Shown: positions 54,588 through 63,951, numbered from the stretch's first letter. The stretch: 64,000 nt of DNA from an uncultured Pseudomonadota bacterium (GCA_913060515.1 CAJXRZ010000013.1:39645-103644), one strand, 5' to 3'. The notes: generated from the letters alone by a model not told the origin. Program-made: numbers and translations.

Positions 54588-56957
54588 TTGCAGAACCTCT
54601 CTCTCTTTAGCCGCGGCCTCATCTCAACAAGCTTGGGAATGGGCCTGGTCCTCGGTCTCGCTGGCTTCTCGGGCAATGCCTTTGCCCAGGACACCCAGGA
54701 TCTGAACGATGCTCGGAACAAGCCACCCTGCGCCACCCCGGCCACGGTGACCTTGGACTATGTTGAGTACGAGGTCCTGGACCTGGTCAAGTACATGGCC
54801 GAGACCAGTTGTAGAAACCTGATCTTGGGCGGCGACGAGCTCAAGGGAAAGGTCACCATCATCAGCCACAGGCCGGTTCCGTACTGGACTGCCTTCTCGG
54901 CGATGGAGTCTGCTCTGGCCACAGCTGGCTACACCATGGTGGAAGTGGGCGGCGCCTACAAGGTGCTCCCGACCTCCAAGGCCTCCCAGGCGCCAGTGTC
55001 CGTCTACGAGGGCACCTCCATTCCGGCGACCGACCGCGTGGTCACGCAGATCTTCCAGTTGGAGAACACCTCCGTCTCGGACATCAGCTCCATCGCCAAG
55101 GAGCTGGCTGGCCCCCAGGCCAAGATCATCGCCTACGTGCCGACCAATACGCTGATCATCACCGACAGCGCCTACAACATCCGTCGGATGTGGAAGGTCG
55201 TTGGCCAGCTCGATGTGGCCTCTCCCAAGTCTGGGATCCACATCGTCACTCTGCAGTACGCGACCGCCAGCGAGGTCAAGACCATCATCGAGCAGGTCTA
55301 CGGGACCTCCGGTGACGCCTCAAGCAGCGCCTCGACGAGCACTGCCAACACGAGCACCACCAGCTCCCGCCGCAGCCGGCGCAACCGCAACAAGGACGCC
55401 GCGGCTGCTGCCAGCTCGGCTTCGGCCTCTAGCGTCGGCAGCCAGGGCAAGTACATCGAGAAGATCGTCGCCGATGAGCGTACGAACCGCTTGATCATCC
55501 TGGCCAACGACGAGGCCATGGAAGCGGTGGCCAAGCTCATCGCTGAAGTGGACGTGGACGTAGATCCGGCCAACCGGGCCCAGATCCACGTGGTCTACCT
55601 GGAGCACGCTGACGCGACCGAGGTCGCCACCACCCTGAGCAACCTCTCAGAGGGCGGCGCCTCCAACAGCCGCACCCCAGCGCGCACGACCCGCACGACC
55701 CGCACCACCCGGACCAACCCCGCGGCTGCCAAGCCGGCGGACACACCCTCCAGCGGCACAAGCGCCACTGCGCTCTTGGACGACGGCGTGCGCATCACCG
55801 CGGACGAGAACACCAACTCCCTGGTCATCGTCGCCTCTCCCGAGGCCTTCCAGATCCTCCAGCAGGTCATCAACAAGCTGGACATCCGCCGCAAGCAGGT
55901 CTTCGTCGAGGTGGTCATCATGGAGATGGCCTCCGAAGACACCATGGACCTGGGCATGAGCTACCACACCGGTATTCCTGGGGATTCGGCCACCGGCATC
56001 GTGTCCTCTCAGGTGGGGCCCAGCTCTCTGGGCATCAGCACCGACCTGCTCTCGGGCGTGGCCATGGGTGTGTACGGAGACAGCATCTCCATCGACACCC
56101 CGACTGGTCCGCTGTCCATTCCCGCCTTTGGAGTCGTCGTCAGCGCGTTGCAGGCCAACTCCAGCGTGAACATCCTCTCCACGCCCAACATCATGACCTT
56201 GGACAACGAAGAGGCTGAGATTGTGGTTGGCCGCAACGTGCCTTTCCCAACCTCGCAGGGCCGTGACTCCAACAACAACCCCATCATCAGCTTCCAGCGT
56301 GAGGACGTGGCCATCACCTTGAAGGTGACCCCACAGATCAACGAGTCGGACTACGTCACGATGGAGGTCTACCAAGAGGTCACGGAGATCGAGGAGAGCG
56401 CTGCTTCGGGCAGCGATCTGGTCGCCAGCGGCGGTCCCACCACCTCCAAGCGCACCGCAGACACCACGGTCCTGGTCAAAGACAACCAGACCGTCGTGAT
56501 CGGCGGCCTGATGAGCACCACCGAGACCGAGGTGGAGACCAAGGTTCCGCTGCTCGGTGACCTGCCCCTGGTCGGCGTGCTCTTCCGCTCCAAGAGCACC
56601 ACGACCCGCAAGACCAACCTGCTCATCTTCCTGACCCCCCACGTCATCGACACCCCCGAAGACCTGCAGGAGGTCTACGAGATCAAGGTGGCCCAGCGTG
56701 AGGAGTTCCTGCGCCGCTTCTACGGAAAGACCGAAGTGGAGCAGATGCAGGCCCTCGACGAGCTGCTCTCCTACTCGATGAACATCACGGACGAGCCCAG
56801 CAAGTACCGCACGAAGATCGACAACGGCAGCAACTCCGAGACTCTGATTGGAAATGCGGAAGAAGAGGCTGTTGAAGGCGACGCGCCCGATGCCCTCCCT
56901 CAGGACCCTCCAGAGAGTCCTGCGGCTGGCCCTGACACCGTTCCCGAGGACCTCTAA
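54588..56957 (+). CDS. gspD: Type II secretion system secretin GspD
   Basis: A 789-residue outer-membrane secretin. TTG start at 54588 with GGAG seven bases upstream; signal peptide to about residue 35 (NAFAQ). N-domains with 'VEYEVLDLVKYMAETSCRNLILG', 'LENTSVSDISSIAKELAG', then the secretin domain with 'VFVEVVIMEMASED', 'NILSTPNIMTLDNEEAEIVVG', 'VVIGGLMSTTETEVETKVPLLGDLPLVGVLFRS' in parts. Two low-complexity insertions interrupt the N-domains: Ser/Thr/Arg (about 244-281) and Arg/Thr/Ala/Pro (about 357-391), where usual secretins have short loops. The C-terminal tail is acidic. It forms the multimeric exit pore. Confidence 0.93.
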   Translation: MQNLSLFSRGLISTSLGMGLVLGLAGFSGNAFAQDTQDLNDARNKPPCATPATVTLDYVEYEVLDLVKYMAETSCRNLILGGDELKGKVTIISHRPVPYWTAFSAMESALATAGYTMVEVGGAYKVLPTSKASQAPVSVYEGTSIPATDRVVTQIFQLENTSVSDISSIAKELAGPQAKIIAYVPTNTLIITDSAYNIRRMWKVVGQLDVASPKSGIHIVTLQYATASEVKTIIEQVYGTSGDASSSASTSTANTSTTSSRRSRRNRNKDAAAAASSASASSVGSQGKYIEKIVADERTNRLIILANDEAMEAVAKLIAEVDVDVDPANRAQIHVVYLEHADATEVATTLSNLSEGGASNSRTPARTTRTTRTTRTNPAAAKPADTPSSGTSATALLDDGVRITADENTNSLVIVASPEAFQILQQVINKLDIRRKQVFVEVVIMEMASEDTMDLGMSYHTGIPGDSATGIVSSQVGPSSLGISTDLLSGVAMGVYGDSISIDTPTGPLSIPAFGVVVSALQANSSVNILSTPNIMTLDNEEAEIVVGRNVPFPTSQGRDSNNNPIISFQREDVAITLKVTPQINESDYVTMEVYQEVTEIEESAASGSDLVASGGPTTSKRTADTTVLVKDNQTVVIGGLMSTTETEVETKVPLLGDLPLVGVLFRSKSTTTRKTNLLIFLTPHVIDTPEDLQEVYEIKVAQREEFLRRFYGKTEVEQMQALDELLSYSMNITDEPSKYRTKIDNGSNSETLIGNAEEEAVEGDAPDALPQDPPESPAAGPDTVPEDL

Positions 56958-56960
56958 GCC

Positions 56961-58661
56961 ATGGCCATTCGCCGTCGAAGCCTGGATGAGGTGTTGCAAG
57001 ACCGCGGCCTGAGCGCCGACGGGCTCGCAGATGTGCGCAAGCAAGCGGAGAAGTCCGGCATCAGCATGCTGGACAGCGTGCAGCGCTCCGAGCTCTCTCA
57101 GATTGCTGTGACCCGTGCGCTGGCCGATCTGACCGGTCTGCCTGTGATCGAAGAGATCGACCTGGAGGCCATCGACATCGAGCTGGTCCGGCGAATCCCA
57201 CTGGGCTTGGCCCGTGAGCAGCAGATCCTGCCCTTGTGGCTGGACGCGAAGGGCCGCGTTGTGGCTGGCATCGCATCTCCAGCCTGCCTGCCCAGCGCGG
57301 ACGACTTGCGCGTGGTTCTGGGGCGCCCCGTGGACCCCGTTCTGGTGCCCGCCAACGTGCTCAAGGACGCCATCAACAAGAGCTTTGACCGCGCCGCCCG
57401 CTCCGCCTCGGCCGTGATGTCCGAGATCGAAGAGGAGCAGGACGACATCTCGGGTGACCTCTCGCTGGAAGAGGACATCCTCGATGACCCCAACCAAGCG
57501 CCCATCATTCGCTTTGTGAACACCCTGCTGACCCAGGCCATCAAGGACCGGGCCAGTGACATTCACATCGAGCCCTTCGAGAAAGAGCTGTTGGTGCGCT
57601 TCCGCATTGACGGTGTGCTCTACGAGATCGTCAAGCCGCCACCCCGGCTTCAGGCCAGCATCGTCAGCCGAATCAAGATCATGGCGGGCCTGAACATCGC
57701 TGAGAAGCGCATCCCCCAGGACGGCCGAATCCGCATCCGCATGGCAGGCCGCGAGGTGGACCTTCGTGTCTCCACCTTGCCCGTTCGATACGGCGAGCGG
57801 GTGGTCATGCGTATTCTGGAGAAGGGCCAGGTCTTCTCGCTCAATGGCATCGGAATGTCTCAGGAGAACCTGGACATCTTCCGGGAGTACATCACCCGGC
57901 CCCACGGCATCATTCTGGTCACCGGGCCTACCGGTTCCGGTAAGACCACCAGCCTCTATTCGGCCTTGGCGGAGATCAACTCCCCGGATCTGAACATCCT
58001 CACCATCGAGGATCCCATCGAGTACGAGCTCCGTGGCATTGGTCAGACCCAGGTGAATCACAAGATTAACCTGAGCTTTGCCAACGTCCTTCGCGCTCAC
58101 TTGCGTCAGGACCCCGACGTCATCCTGGTCGGAGAGACCCGTGACAAGGAGACAGCGGACAACGCCGTTCAGGCCTCGCTCACCGGTCACTTGGTGTTCT
58201 CCACCCTGCACACCAACGATGCCCCAGGCGCCTTCCCGCGACTGACGGACATGGGCGTTGAGCCCTTCTTGGTGGCCTCGTCTTTGCTGATGATTCTGGC
58301 CCAGCGTCTGGTGCGCCGAATCTGCTCAGACTGCAAGCAGGCCTACGAGCCGCTGGACGGCGAGCTTGCCGACTTGGGCTTGACCCGAGCGGACCTTGAA
58401 GGGCGCGTGGTCTACAAGGCCGTGGGCTGCGAGACCTGTCTGAAGACTGGGTACAAGGGCCGAACCGGCATCTACTCGCTCCTGGAAGTGACCGACGTCA
58501 TTCGCGACGCGGTCATGAAGGAGAGCGACGGCGCCACCATCAAGAAGGTCGCCGTGGCCAACGGCATGAAGACCCTGCGGGACGATGGAATCCGCAAGGT
58601 CTTCGAGGGCGACACCACCTTTGAGGAGGTCATGCGTGTGACCTCTGAGGACTCCCGATAG
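56961..58661 (+). CDS. gspE: Type II secretion system ATPase GspE
   Basis: A 566-residue cytoplasmic ATPase that powers pseudopilus assembly. N-terminal T2SSE_N domain (1-150), then the ATPase core with 'SDIHIEPFEKELLVRFRIDG', Walker A VTGPTGSGKTTSLYSAL (about 316-332), Asp box 'ILTIEDPIEYEL', Walker B 'DPDVILVGETRDKETAD' and the His box 'GHLVFSTLHTNDAPGAFPRL'. A four-cysteine zinc site is split as CSDC and CETC near residues 456 and 492, typical of GspE/PilB. The stop TAG overlaps the GTG of gspF. Confidence 0.95.
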   Translation: MAIRRRSLDEVLQDRGLSADGLADVRKQAEKSGISMLDSVQRSELSQIAVTRALADLTGLPVIEEIDLEAIDIELVRRIPLGLAREQQILPLWLDAKGRVVAGIASPACLPSADDLRVVLGRPVDPVLVPANVLKDAINKSFDRAARSASAVMSEIEEEQDDISGDLSLEEDILDDPNQAPIIRFVNTLLTQAIKDRASDIHIEPFEKELLVRFRIDGVLYEIVKPPPRLQASIVSRIKIMAGLNIAEKRIPQDGRIRIRMAGREVDLRVSTLPVRYGERVVMRILEKGQVFSLNGIGMSQENLDIFREYITRPHGIILVTGPTGSGKTTSLYSALAEINSPDLNILTIEDPIEYELRGIGQTQVNHKINLSFANVLRAHLRQDPDVILVGETRDKETADNAVQASLTGHLVFSTLHTNDAPGAFPRLTDMGVEPFLVASSLLMILAQRLVRRICSDCKQAYEPLDGELADLGLTRADLEGRVVYKAVGCETCLKTGYKGRTGIYSLLEVTDVIRDAVMKESDGATIKKVAVANGMKTLRDDGIRKVFEGDTTFEEVMRVTSEDSR

Positions 58662-59899
58662 TGGCCGTCTTTGAGTACAAAGGCTTCGATGCCAACGGCA
58701 AGTCCGTCGCCGGAGTCATCGACGCCGAGGGCGCCAAGACCGCACGCTCAAAGCTGCGCAAGCAGGGTCTGTTTCCCACGGACCTGAACGAGCAGAGAGC
58801 GGGCGCCAAGGCCGCCAAGGGCAGCGGTCTCAACGTTGAGATCGACTTCTCCAAGTACTTCGAGCGGGTCAGCGTTCAAGACGTGGCGACCTTGACCAGT
58901 CAGCTCTCCACGCTGATCGGCGCGGGCATTCCCATGGTGGAAGCGCTCTCAGCCATGCTGGACCAGGTCGAGAACGACAAGCTTCGCATCATCCTGGCCG
59001 AGGTGAGGGACAAGGTGAACGAGGGATCTACCCTCGCAGACGCCATGACCGGACACCCAGATGTCTTCTCGGGCCTCTACGTCAACATGGTTCGCGCCGG
59101 CGAGGCCAGTGGGGCCTTGGAGACGGTCCTTCTCCGTCTGACGGAGTACACCGAGTCCAGCGTTCGTCTGCGCGGCAAGCTGATCTCCGCGATGATCTAC
59201 CCCGTGCTGATGACCGGTGTGGGCTGCGCCATCGTCGTGGGGCTGTTCGTCTTTGTCATCCCCAAGATGCGCAGCATCTTTGACTCTTTCGGCGAAGAGC
59301 TGCCTTGGATTACCTCCATGCTCTTCACCATCTCGGACTTTGCCACCAAGTGGTGGTGGCTCATCGCGCTGCTCATGGGTGTGGGCGGCTACTTCTTCCG
59401 CCGCTGGAAGAAGACCCCAGCGGGCACCATGAAGTGGGACGGCTGGATGCTGGCCGTACCGGTCTTTGGCCGCATGAACCGCCTGGTCGCGGTCGCACGC
59501 TTCTGCCGCACCCTGTCTACGTTGTTGGACGCCGGCGTGCCTATTTTGCAGGCCCTTGGAATTGTCTCTACCGTTGTGGAGAACAAGGTAATGGAGGACG
59601 CGGTCAACGCCGCGGCCAAGAACGTGACCGAAGGCCAGTCTCTGGCCGGCCCGCTCAAAGCCAGCAGTCAGTTCCCCCCCATCGTCACGCACATGATCGC
59701 CATCGGCGAGCGTACCGGTGAGCTGGAGAACATGCTCGGCAAGGTGGCCGATGCCTACGAGACGGAAGTCGACAACCTGGTCACCGGGCTGACCAGTCTG
59801 CTCGAGCCGATTCTGATTTTGATGATGGGTGGAATCGTGGCCTTTGTTGCCCTGGCGATTCTGCTCCCAATGCTCAACATGTCCAGCATGGCTGGATGA
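58661..59899 (+). CDS. gspF: Type II secretion system inner-membrane protein GspF
   Basis: A 412-residue polytopic platform protein with two T2SSF domains ('LTSQLSTLIGAGIPMVEALSAM' and 'FCRTLSTLLDAGVPILQALGIV') and membrane helices at about 180-205, 225-245 and 380-405. It starts at the GTG overlapping the gspE stop and joins GspE to the pseudopilus. Length and domain order are normal. Confidence 0.95.
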   Translation: MAVFEYKGFDANGKSVAGVIDAEGAKTARSKLRKQGLFPTDLNEQRAGAKAAKGSGLNVEIDFSKYFERVSVQDVATLTSQLSTLIGAGIPMVEALSAMLDQVENDKLRIILAEVRDKVNEGSTLADAMTGHPDVFSGLYVNMVRAGEASGALETVLLRLTEYTESSVRLRGKLISAMIYPVLMTGVGCAIVVGLFVFVIPKMRSIFDSFGEELPWITSMLFTISDFATKWWWLIALLMGVGGYFFRRWKKTPAGTMKWDGWMLAVPVFGRMNRLVAVARFCRTLSTLLDAGVPILQALGIVSTVVENKVMEDAVNAAAKNVTEGQSLAGPLKASSQFPPIVTHMIAIGERTGELENMLGKVADAYETEVDNLVTGLTSLLEPILILMMGGIVAFVALAILLPMLNMSSMAG

Positions 59900-59928
59900 T
59901 GCTTTCAACCTTTTCTATTGGAGGAAAC

Positions 59929-60375
59929 ATGAACTCTTCTACCCCCAGCCGCCTGATTCGGGCTGCGCGCAGCCAGCAGGGCATGACCCTGGTGGAGATC
60001 ATGGTCGTCATCGCCATTCTTGGCACCTTGATGTCCGTTGTGGCCTTCTCCGTGGTCGGTCGCCTCAACGAGGCCAACTGCTCCACCACCGTGTTGACCA
60101 TGAAGAACGCAGACCAAGCTCTGCAGCTCTACTCGGCCAAGAAGAAGGGCAAGTTCCCCAGCACCAGCGATGGCTTGGAGGCTGCCGCCAAGTACTTCGG
60201 CAGCGGTGAGGTACCTCTGGACGCTTGGGGCAACGAGTTCCAGTACAACTCCCCAGGCTCCCACTCCGACAAGCCTTACGAGATCGTCTCCTACGGCAAA
60301 GATGGCGTGGAAGGCGGAGATGATGCAGACAGCGACATCCAGAGCTGGGCCACCGACGAGGCCTGCGACTGGTAA
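59929..60375 (+). CDS. gspG: Major pseudopilin GspG
   Basis: A 148-residue type IV-pilin-like protein. GGAGGAAAC precedes the ATG at 59929, better than the ATG at 59896. The prepilin peptidase site is QQG|MTLVEIMVVIAI with Glu at +5, then a long helix, 'MKNADQALQLYSAKKKGKFPSTSDGLEA' and a C-terminal Asp-rich loop (GGDDADSDIQSW) that corresponds to the calcium-binding site of GspG. It builds the pseudopilus. The stop TAA overlaps the ATG of a small membrane peptide. Confidence 0.95.
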   Translation: MNSSTPSRLIRAARSQQGMTLVEIMVVIAILGTLMSVVAFSVVGRLNEANCSTTVLTMKNADQALQLYSAKKKGKFPSTSDGLEAAAKYFGSGEVPLDAWGNEFQYNSPGSHSDKPYEIVSYGKDGVEGGDDADSDIQSWATDEACDW

Positions 60376-60479
60376 TGGACCGGCGTTCTGCCAAGAGGGA
60401 GGCCCTGGGCTTCTCCGTGTTGGGTGCCGCCTTGGCGGTGGTGCCTGTGGTCTGGATTGTTCTTGGAATTGGAGTTTGA
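60375..60479 (+). CDS. 34-residue single-helix membrane peptide between gspG and gspH
   Basis: ATG overlaps the last base of the gspG stop (TAATG). It reads MDRRSAKREALGFSVLGAALAVVPVVWIVLGIGV: a basic N-terminus and one hydrophobic helix of about 20 residues, so it should sit in the inner membrane with the N-terminus inside. The stop at 60477-60479 is six bases before the gspH GTG, and its end contains the GGAG that may serve gspH. No such peptide is a standard part of type II secretion as far as I know. It is too short for most gene callers. Confidence 0.6.
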   Translation: MDRRSAKREALGFSVLGAALAVVPVVWIVLGIGV

Positions 60480-60484
60480 AGTAG

Positions 60485-61246
60485 GTGCTTGCAAGAGCCG
60501 CCAGAGCAGGGATGACCCTCATCGAGATCATGGTCGTCATCGCGATCATGGCGGTGGTGCTTGGGGTCTCCATCATCTCGATGTCCGGCGTGCTCGGCCT
60601 GCAACAGACCGGTGCGACCAAGGAGCTGGCGCAGACCTACCGCTTCCTCGCCAACGAGGCGGCGCTCAAGAACGTGACCTTCCGCATCGCCTACAACTTG
60701 GATGAGCGCAGCTACAAGATCGAGGTCGCAGCACCCGATGCCTTGGTGTTCACCGAGCCGGAGAAGCGCGAGGAGTACGAGGAGCTAATGGCCGAGAAGA
60801 TGTCCGACCTGCAGGGTCTGGAGAACTTCGAGGACATGAACCTCTCCGATGAGGAGCTGGAGCTGCTCGAGGGCTCCCGTCGCTTTGAGGGCATGGACGA
60901 TGCCGCGCTGAACACCGAGGTCACCCTGCCGCGGGGCAGCTACTTCGCGTGGATCTACACGCCCCAGTACAGCGAGGCCGTCGAGCCGCAGTTCGACTTC
61001 AATGACCCGGACTTCGACCCGGACCAGGAGGAGCTCGAAGAGCCCACCATCGTCTACAGCTACATCTTCTCCAATGGCCACGTCGAGCACACCCTGGTGC
61101 GCATCGCAGCGATGGATGACCCTGCCGATGGGCTGACCATCGAGGTGGAGCCCCTCTCGGGCCGGGTGGAGATGCACGACGGTGACTTTGGGGTGGAAGA
61201 CAGCATGTCTTGGTTGCCGGACGAAGGCCCGGATTTGGACATCTGA
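60485..61246 (+). CDS. gspH: Minor pseudopilin GspH, long form
   Basis: A 253-residue minor pseudopilin starting at GTG 60485. Prepilin site RAG|MTLIEIMVVIAIMA, long N-terminal helix, then a larger-than-usual C-terminal domain (typical GspH is 150-190). That domain holds an acidic region (about 80-145, many Glu in 'EPEKREEYEELMAEKMSDLQ'-like segments). The stop overlaps the next ATG (TGATG). The assignment as GspH rests on position after gspG and the pilin signal; sequence alone would say only minor pseudopilin. Confidence 0.82.
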   Translation: MLARAARAGMTLIEIMVVIAIMAVVLGVSIISMSGVLGLQQTGATKELAQTYRFLANEAALKNVTFRIAYNLDERSYKIEVAAPDALVFTEPEKREEYEELMAEKMSDLQGLENFEDMNLSDEELELLEGSRRFEGMDDAALNTEVTLPRGSYFAWIYTPQYSEAVEPQFDFNDPDFDPDQEELEEPTIVYSYIFSNGHVEHTLVRIAAMDDPADGLTIEVEPLSGRVEMHDGDFGVEDSMSWLPDEGPDLDI

Positions 61247-61890
61247 TGCGCCGCACGCTTAAAAAGGCATTCTCGCTGCTCGAGGTCATGGTGGCCCTCG
61301 GCATCCTCTCGGTCGCACTCTTCGTGCTCATCGACGGGCAGGCGACCGCTGTGCTTATGACGCTGGAGGCCTCCAAGATCACGGTGGCCACCACCCTGGC
61401 GCAAGAGAAGATGTCCGAGTGCGTGCTCATCTTGGAGTCCGAGGGATTCCAGGAGAACGACATCAACAAGGAAGGGGACTTCGAAGACGGCATCTTCTCG
61501 GAGTTCCGAGCTGGCGGTCTGGACGGCACCTTCGATGACGCCAACGCCGAGGAGTACGAGGACTACCACTGGGCCTACACCATTCGGAAGGTGGACCTGA
61601 ACCTGAGCGGCGACATCGCCTCGATGGCGGCTGGCTTTGCAGGCAGCGGCATGGCTGGAGAGGAGGCCGCGGCGGCGACCCAAGAGCAGAGCCAGCAGAT
61701 GGATCTGAACGACATGGGCATCTCCAACGACATGCTCACCGACCAGATCTCTCCCTTCATCCGTGAGATCCGCGTGATCGTCTGGTGGGGCGATGAGGAC
61801 TTCGACGAGGAGAAGAGCGACGACTGGGTGGAGATCGTGACCCACGTGGTCAACCCAACGGGCCAAGTGGTTCCGGCGGCGCCCCAATGA
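61246..61890 (+). CDS. gspI: Minor pseudopilin GspI
   Basis: A 214-residue minor pseudopilin. Cleavage motif KKA|FSLLEVMVALGILS with Glu at +5; start at the ATG overlapping the gspH stop. The C-terminal half is acidic and includes an Ala/Gly/Gln-rich insertion (residues about 135-160, 'AGFAGSGMAGEEAAAATQEQ') not usual in GspI (about 120-130 residues in most species). GspI nucleates the pseudopilus tip with GspJ and GspK. ATGA overlap with gspJ. Confidence 0.85.
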   Translation: MRRTLKKAFSLLEVMVALGILSVALFVLIDGQATAVLMTLEASKITVATTLAQEKMSECVLILESEGFQENDINKEGDFEDGIFSEFRAGGLDGTFDDANAEEYEDYHWAYTIRKVDLNLSGDIASMAAGFAGSGMAGEEAAAATQEQSQQMDLNDMGISNDMLTDQISPFIREIRVIVWWGDEDFDEEKSDDWVEIVTHVVNPTGQVVPAAPQ

Positions 61891-62642
61891 TCCGGCGCCT
61901 CTCCGCGCCACGGGCCGGCATGACCCTCATCGAGGTCGTCATCGCCTTGGGCATCCTGGCCGTCATCGGCGTGCTCACCATGAGCACCGTGACCAGCACG
62001 CTGAAGGCCCGCGAGGTCTTGGCCGAGCAGGATGAGGTGCAGCAGTACGCGCGCGTCACCCTCTCTAAGCTCACCCACGAGCTGCGCTTGGCCTACCTGA
62101 GCTGGAACAAGAACGTGCCCAACACCTACCAGACGGTGTTTGTGGGCAAGGACACGGGCGATGTGGACACCCTCTGGTTCGCCAGCTTGAGCCACCAGCG
62201 CCTCTACCAAGGGGCCCGAGAAGGGGACCAGACCGAGATCACCATCTGGGGCGATGACGACCCAATCAACGATGGCCGCTACGCTCTGCTGCACCGCGAG
62301 GCCGCGCGCATCGACCACGAGCCGGCAAAGGGCGGCGTGATCTACCCCTTGGCCTACAACGTGCGCAGCCTGTCCATCCGCTACTTGGACCCGACCACCT
62401 GCGAGTGGGAAGACGAGTGGGACAGCACCTCCACCGAGCAGCTTCAGCGTCTGCCTCGGGCGGTTCAGTTCACCCTGACGCTCATGGGCCCTGATCCCGA
62501 CAAAGAGGACAAGCTCAAGCCCTACACCTTCGCTGGGACCACCGTGCTCCAGTACGGCAAGCGCGCCCGCTGCCAGATCTTTGGTGGCGAAGATGACGAG
62601 GGCGAGATCTCCAGCTCCGAAGGCAATGAGGTGGTGCGATGA
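61887..62642 (+). CDS. gspJ: Minor pseudopilin GspJ
   Basis: A 251-residue minor pseudopilin. Prepilin site RAG|MTLIEVVIALGILA, then an N-terminal helix with 'VTLSKLTHELRLAYLSW', as in GspJ. Two Cys near the C-terminus may pair. The C-terminal domain ends in a Glu/Ser-rich tail. It overlaps gspI by four bases and gspK by four bases, so the three tip proteins are translated together. GspJ-type length is usually about 200; this one is slightly longer. Confidence 0.85.
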   Translation: MIRRLSAPRAGMTLIEVVIALGILAVIGVLTMSTVTSTLKAREVLAEQDEVQQYARVTLSKLTHELRLAYLSWNKNVPNTYQTVFVGKDTGDVDTLWFASLSHQRLYQGAREGDQTEITIWGDDDPINDGRYALLHREAARIDHEPAKGGVIYPLAYNVRSLSIRYLDPTTCEWEDEWDSTSTEQLQRLPRAVQFTLTLMGPDPDKEDKLKPYTFAGTTVLQYGKRARCQIFGGEDDEGEISSSEGNEVVR

Positions 62643-63904
62643 GGCGCCTCTGGCACGAGCTGACCCGACCTCGCGGGCGCAAGGCGATGCCTTTCGCGGG
62701 TGCTGGGCGCCGACGCTCCGGAGAGCGTGGATTGGCGTTGCTGATGGTCATGGCCTCCATCGCCATCATCACGGTCATCACCGTAGAGCTGAGCTACGAC
62801 GGGCGCGTGCGCCTGGTCAAGAGCGCCCATGAGCGCGACAAGGTGGCCGCCAGGTACCTGGCCGAGAGCGGCGCCAACATCTACCGGCTCATCTTGGTTG
62901 CAGACCAGCAGATCTCCGGCGCCTTGGGCGGCATGATGCCCGAGGGTATGAACGTGCAGGGCCTCTGGCAGATGTTGCCCGCCGTGAACACCGGCTTGAT
63001 GCGCATGCTCTTCACGAGCGGTGGCAGCGTAGACGACGGCGAGATCGAGGAGTTCCAACAGGAGGGCGTGAGCGACGAGGCCCGCGAGGAGTCCCGCGAG
63101 GAGGCCTCCAAGTTCTCCTCCAAGGGCTTCTTGGACTTTGAGGGCGACTTCGAGGCCGAGATCAAGGACATGGACGGGCGCATCAACGTGAACCGTCTGG
63201 GCCGAAGCTGCCCCGGTCGAACCTGCCCCAGCATCACCGAGCTCCAGCAAGACCCCATCGCGCAGCAGCTCTACGGGCTGATGAGTGGGGAGGAGAACGA
63301 CCAGTGGTTCTACGAGCACAACATCGACCGCTGGGAGATCATCGGCAACATGGCCGACTGGATCGACCTGGACACCAACCGCGTCTTTAGAGGCGGCTAC
63401 GAGGACTCGCTCTACCAGACCCTGGACGACTCCTACTTGAGCAAGAACGCTCAGTTCGACACGCTCGAGGAGATCCGCCAGGTCGACGGCTGGCAGGGCG
63501 AGGTCTACGAGAAGTTCGGCGAGCGCCTGACCGTCTACGGCGGCGGCAAGATCAACGTGAACAGCGCCGACAACGCGGCCTTGTGCGGGCTGCTGCGCGC
63601 ACACACCACCACCCCTGGTGTGCTCAACGACTGTGATGGCTTCATCGAACGCTGGCAGTCCAACGAGCTCATCTCCTTTCAGTCTTGGACCAAGGGCGAA
63701 GAGTTCGTGACCAGCGCCCAAGACCGAGCTGGAGTGGTGATTGATGACCCCAAGAAGCTGGCGGACTCCATTAGCTTTGAGTCCAAGACCTTCCTGGTGG
63801 AATCCACCGGTCTGGTCGGGGCTTCGGCTGCCAAGCTGACGGTGGTTTACGACTTTACGACCTCGAAAAAGGTCGGACGAATCAAGTACTGGAGAATGGA
63901 CTGA
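62639..63904 (+). CDS. gspK: Pseudopilus tip protein GspK
   Basis: A 421-residue GspK. The N-terminal pilin-like helix reads 'GERGLALLMVMASIAIITVITVELSYDGR', where the residue at +5 is not Glu, as is typical for GspK. 'ARYLAESGANIYRLILVADQQ' and 'WIDLDTNRVFRGGYEDSLYQ', 'FGERLTVYGGGKINVNSADNAALCGLL' match the family (GspK SAM-like domain); usual length is about 320-380. A Glu/Ser-rich stretch (about 140-175) is extra. It caps the pseudopilus. Its stop overlaps the next ATG. Confidence 0.88.
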   Translation: MRRLWHELTRPRGRKAMPFAGAGRRRSGERGLALLMVMASIAIITVITVELSYDGRVRLVKSAHERDKVAARYLAESGANIYRLILVADQQISGALGGMMPEGMNVQGLWQMLPAVNTGLMRMLFTSGGSVDDGEIEEFQQEGVSDEAREESREEASKFSSKGFLDFEGDFEAEIKDMDGRINVNRLGRSCPGRTCPSITELQQDPIAQQLYGLMSGEENDQWFYEHNIDRWEIIGNMADWIDLDTNRVFRGGYEDSLYQTLDDSYLSKNAQFDTLEEIRQVDGWQGEVYEKFGERLTVYGGGKINVNSADNAALCGLLRAHTTTPGVLNDCDGFIERWQSNELISFQSWTKGEEFVTSAQDRAGVVIDDPKKLADSISFESKTFLVESTGLVGASAAKLTVVYDFTTSKKVGRIKYWRMD

Positions 63905-63951
63905 TGGCCCGTGTGATCGGAATCGATCTCGGCTCCCACGCTGTCAAATTG
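63904..63951 (+). CDS. PilM/GspL-like protein, first 16 codons (cut by adapter)
   Basis: ATG overlaps the gspK stop (TGATG). The readable residues MARVIGIDLGSHAVKL are the start of an actin-like ATPase of the PilM/GspL type (GxDxGS nucleotide loop). In myxobacteria a PilM-like GspL follows gspK and links the ATPase to the platform. The genomic sequence ends here; translation beyond 63951 enters the sequencing adapter. Confidence 0.75.

Noticed and set aside
55647..58211. Very long open frame on the - strand (854 codons) opposite gspD and gspE
   Set aside because: It is the antisense shadow of a GC-rich coding region; the residues are His/Val/Gln-rich without domains, while the + strand has clear secretin and ATPase motifs.
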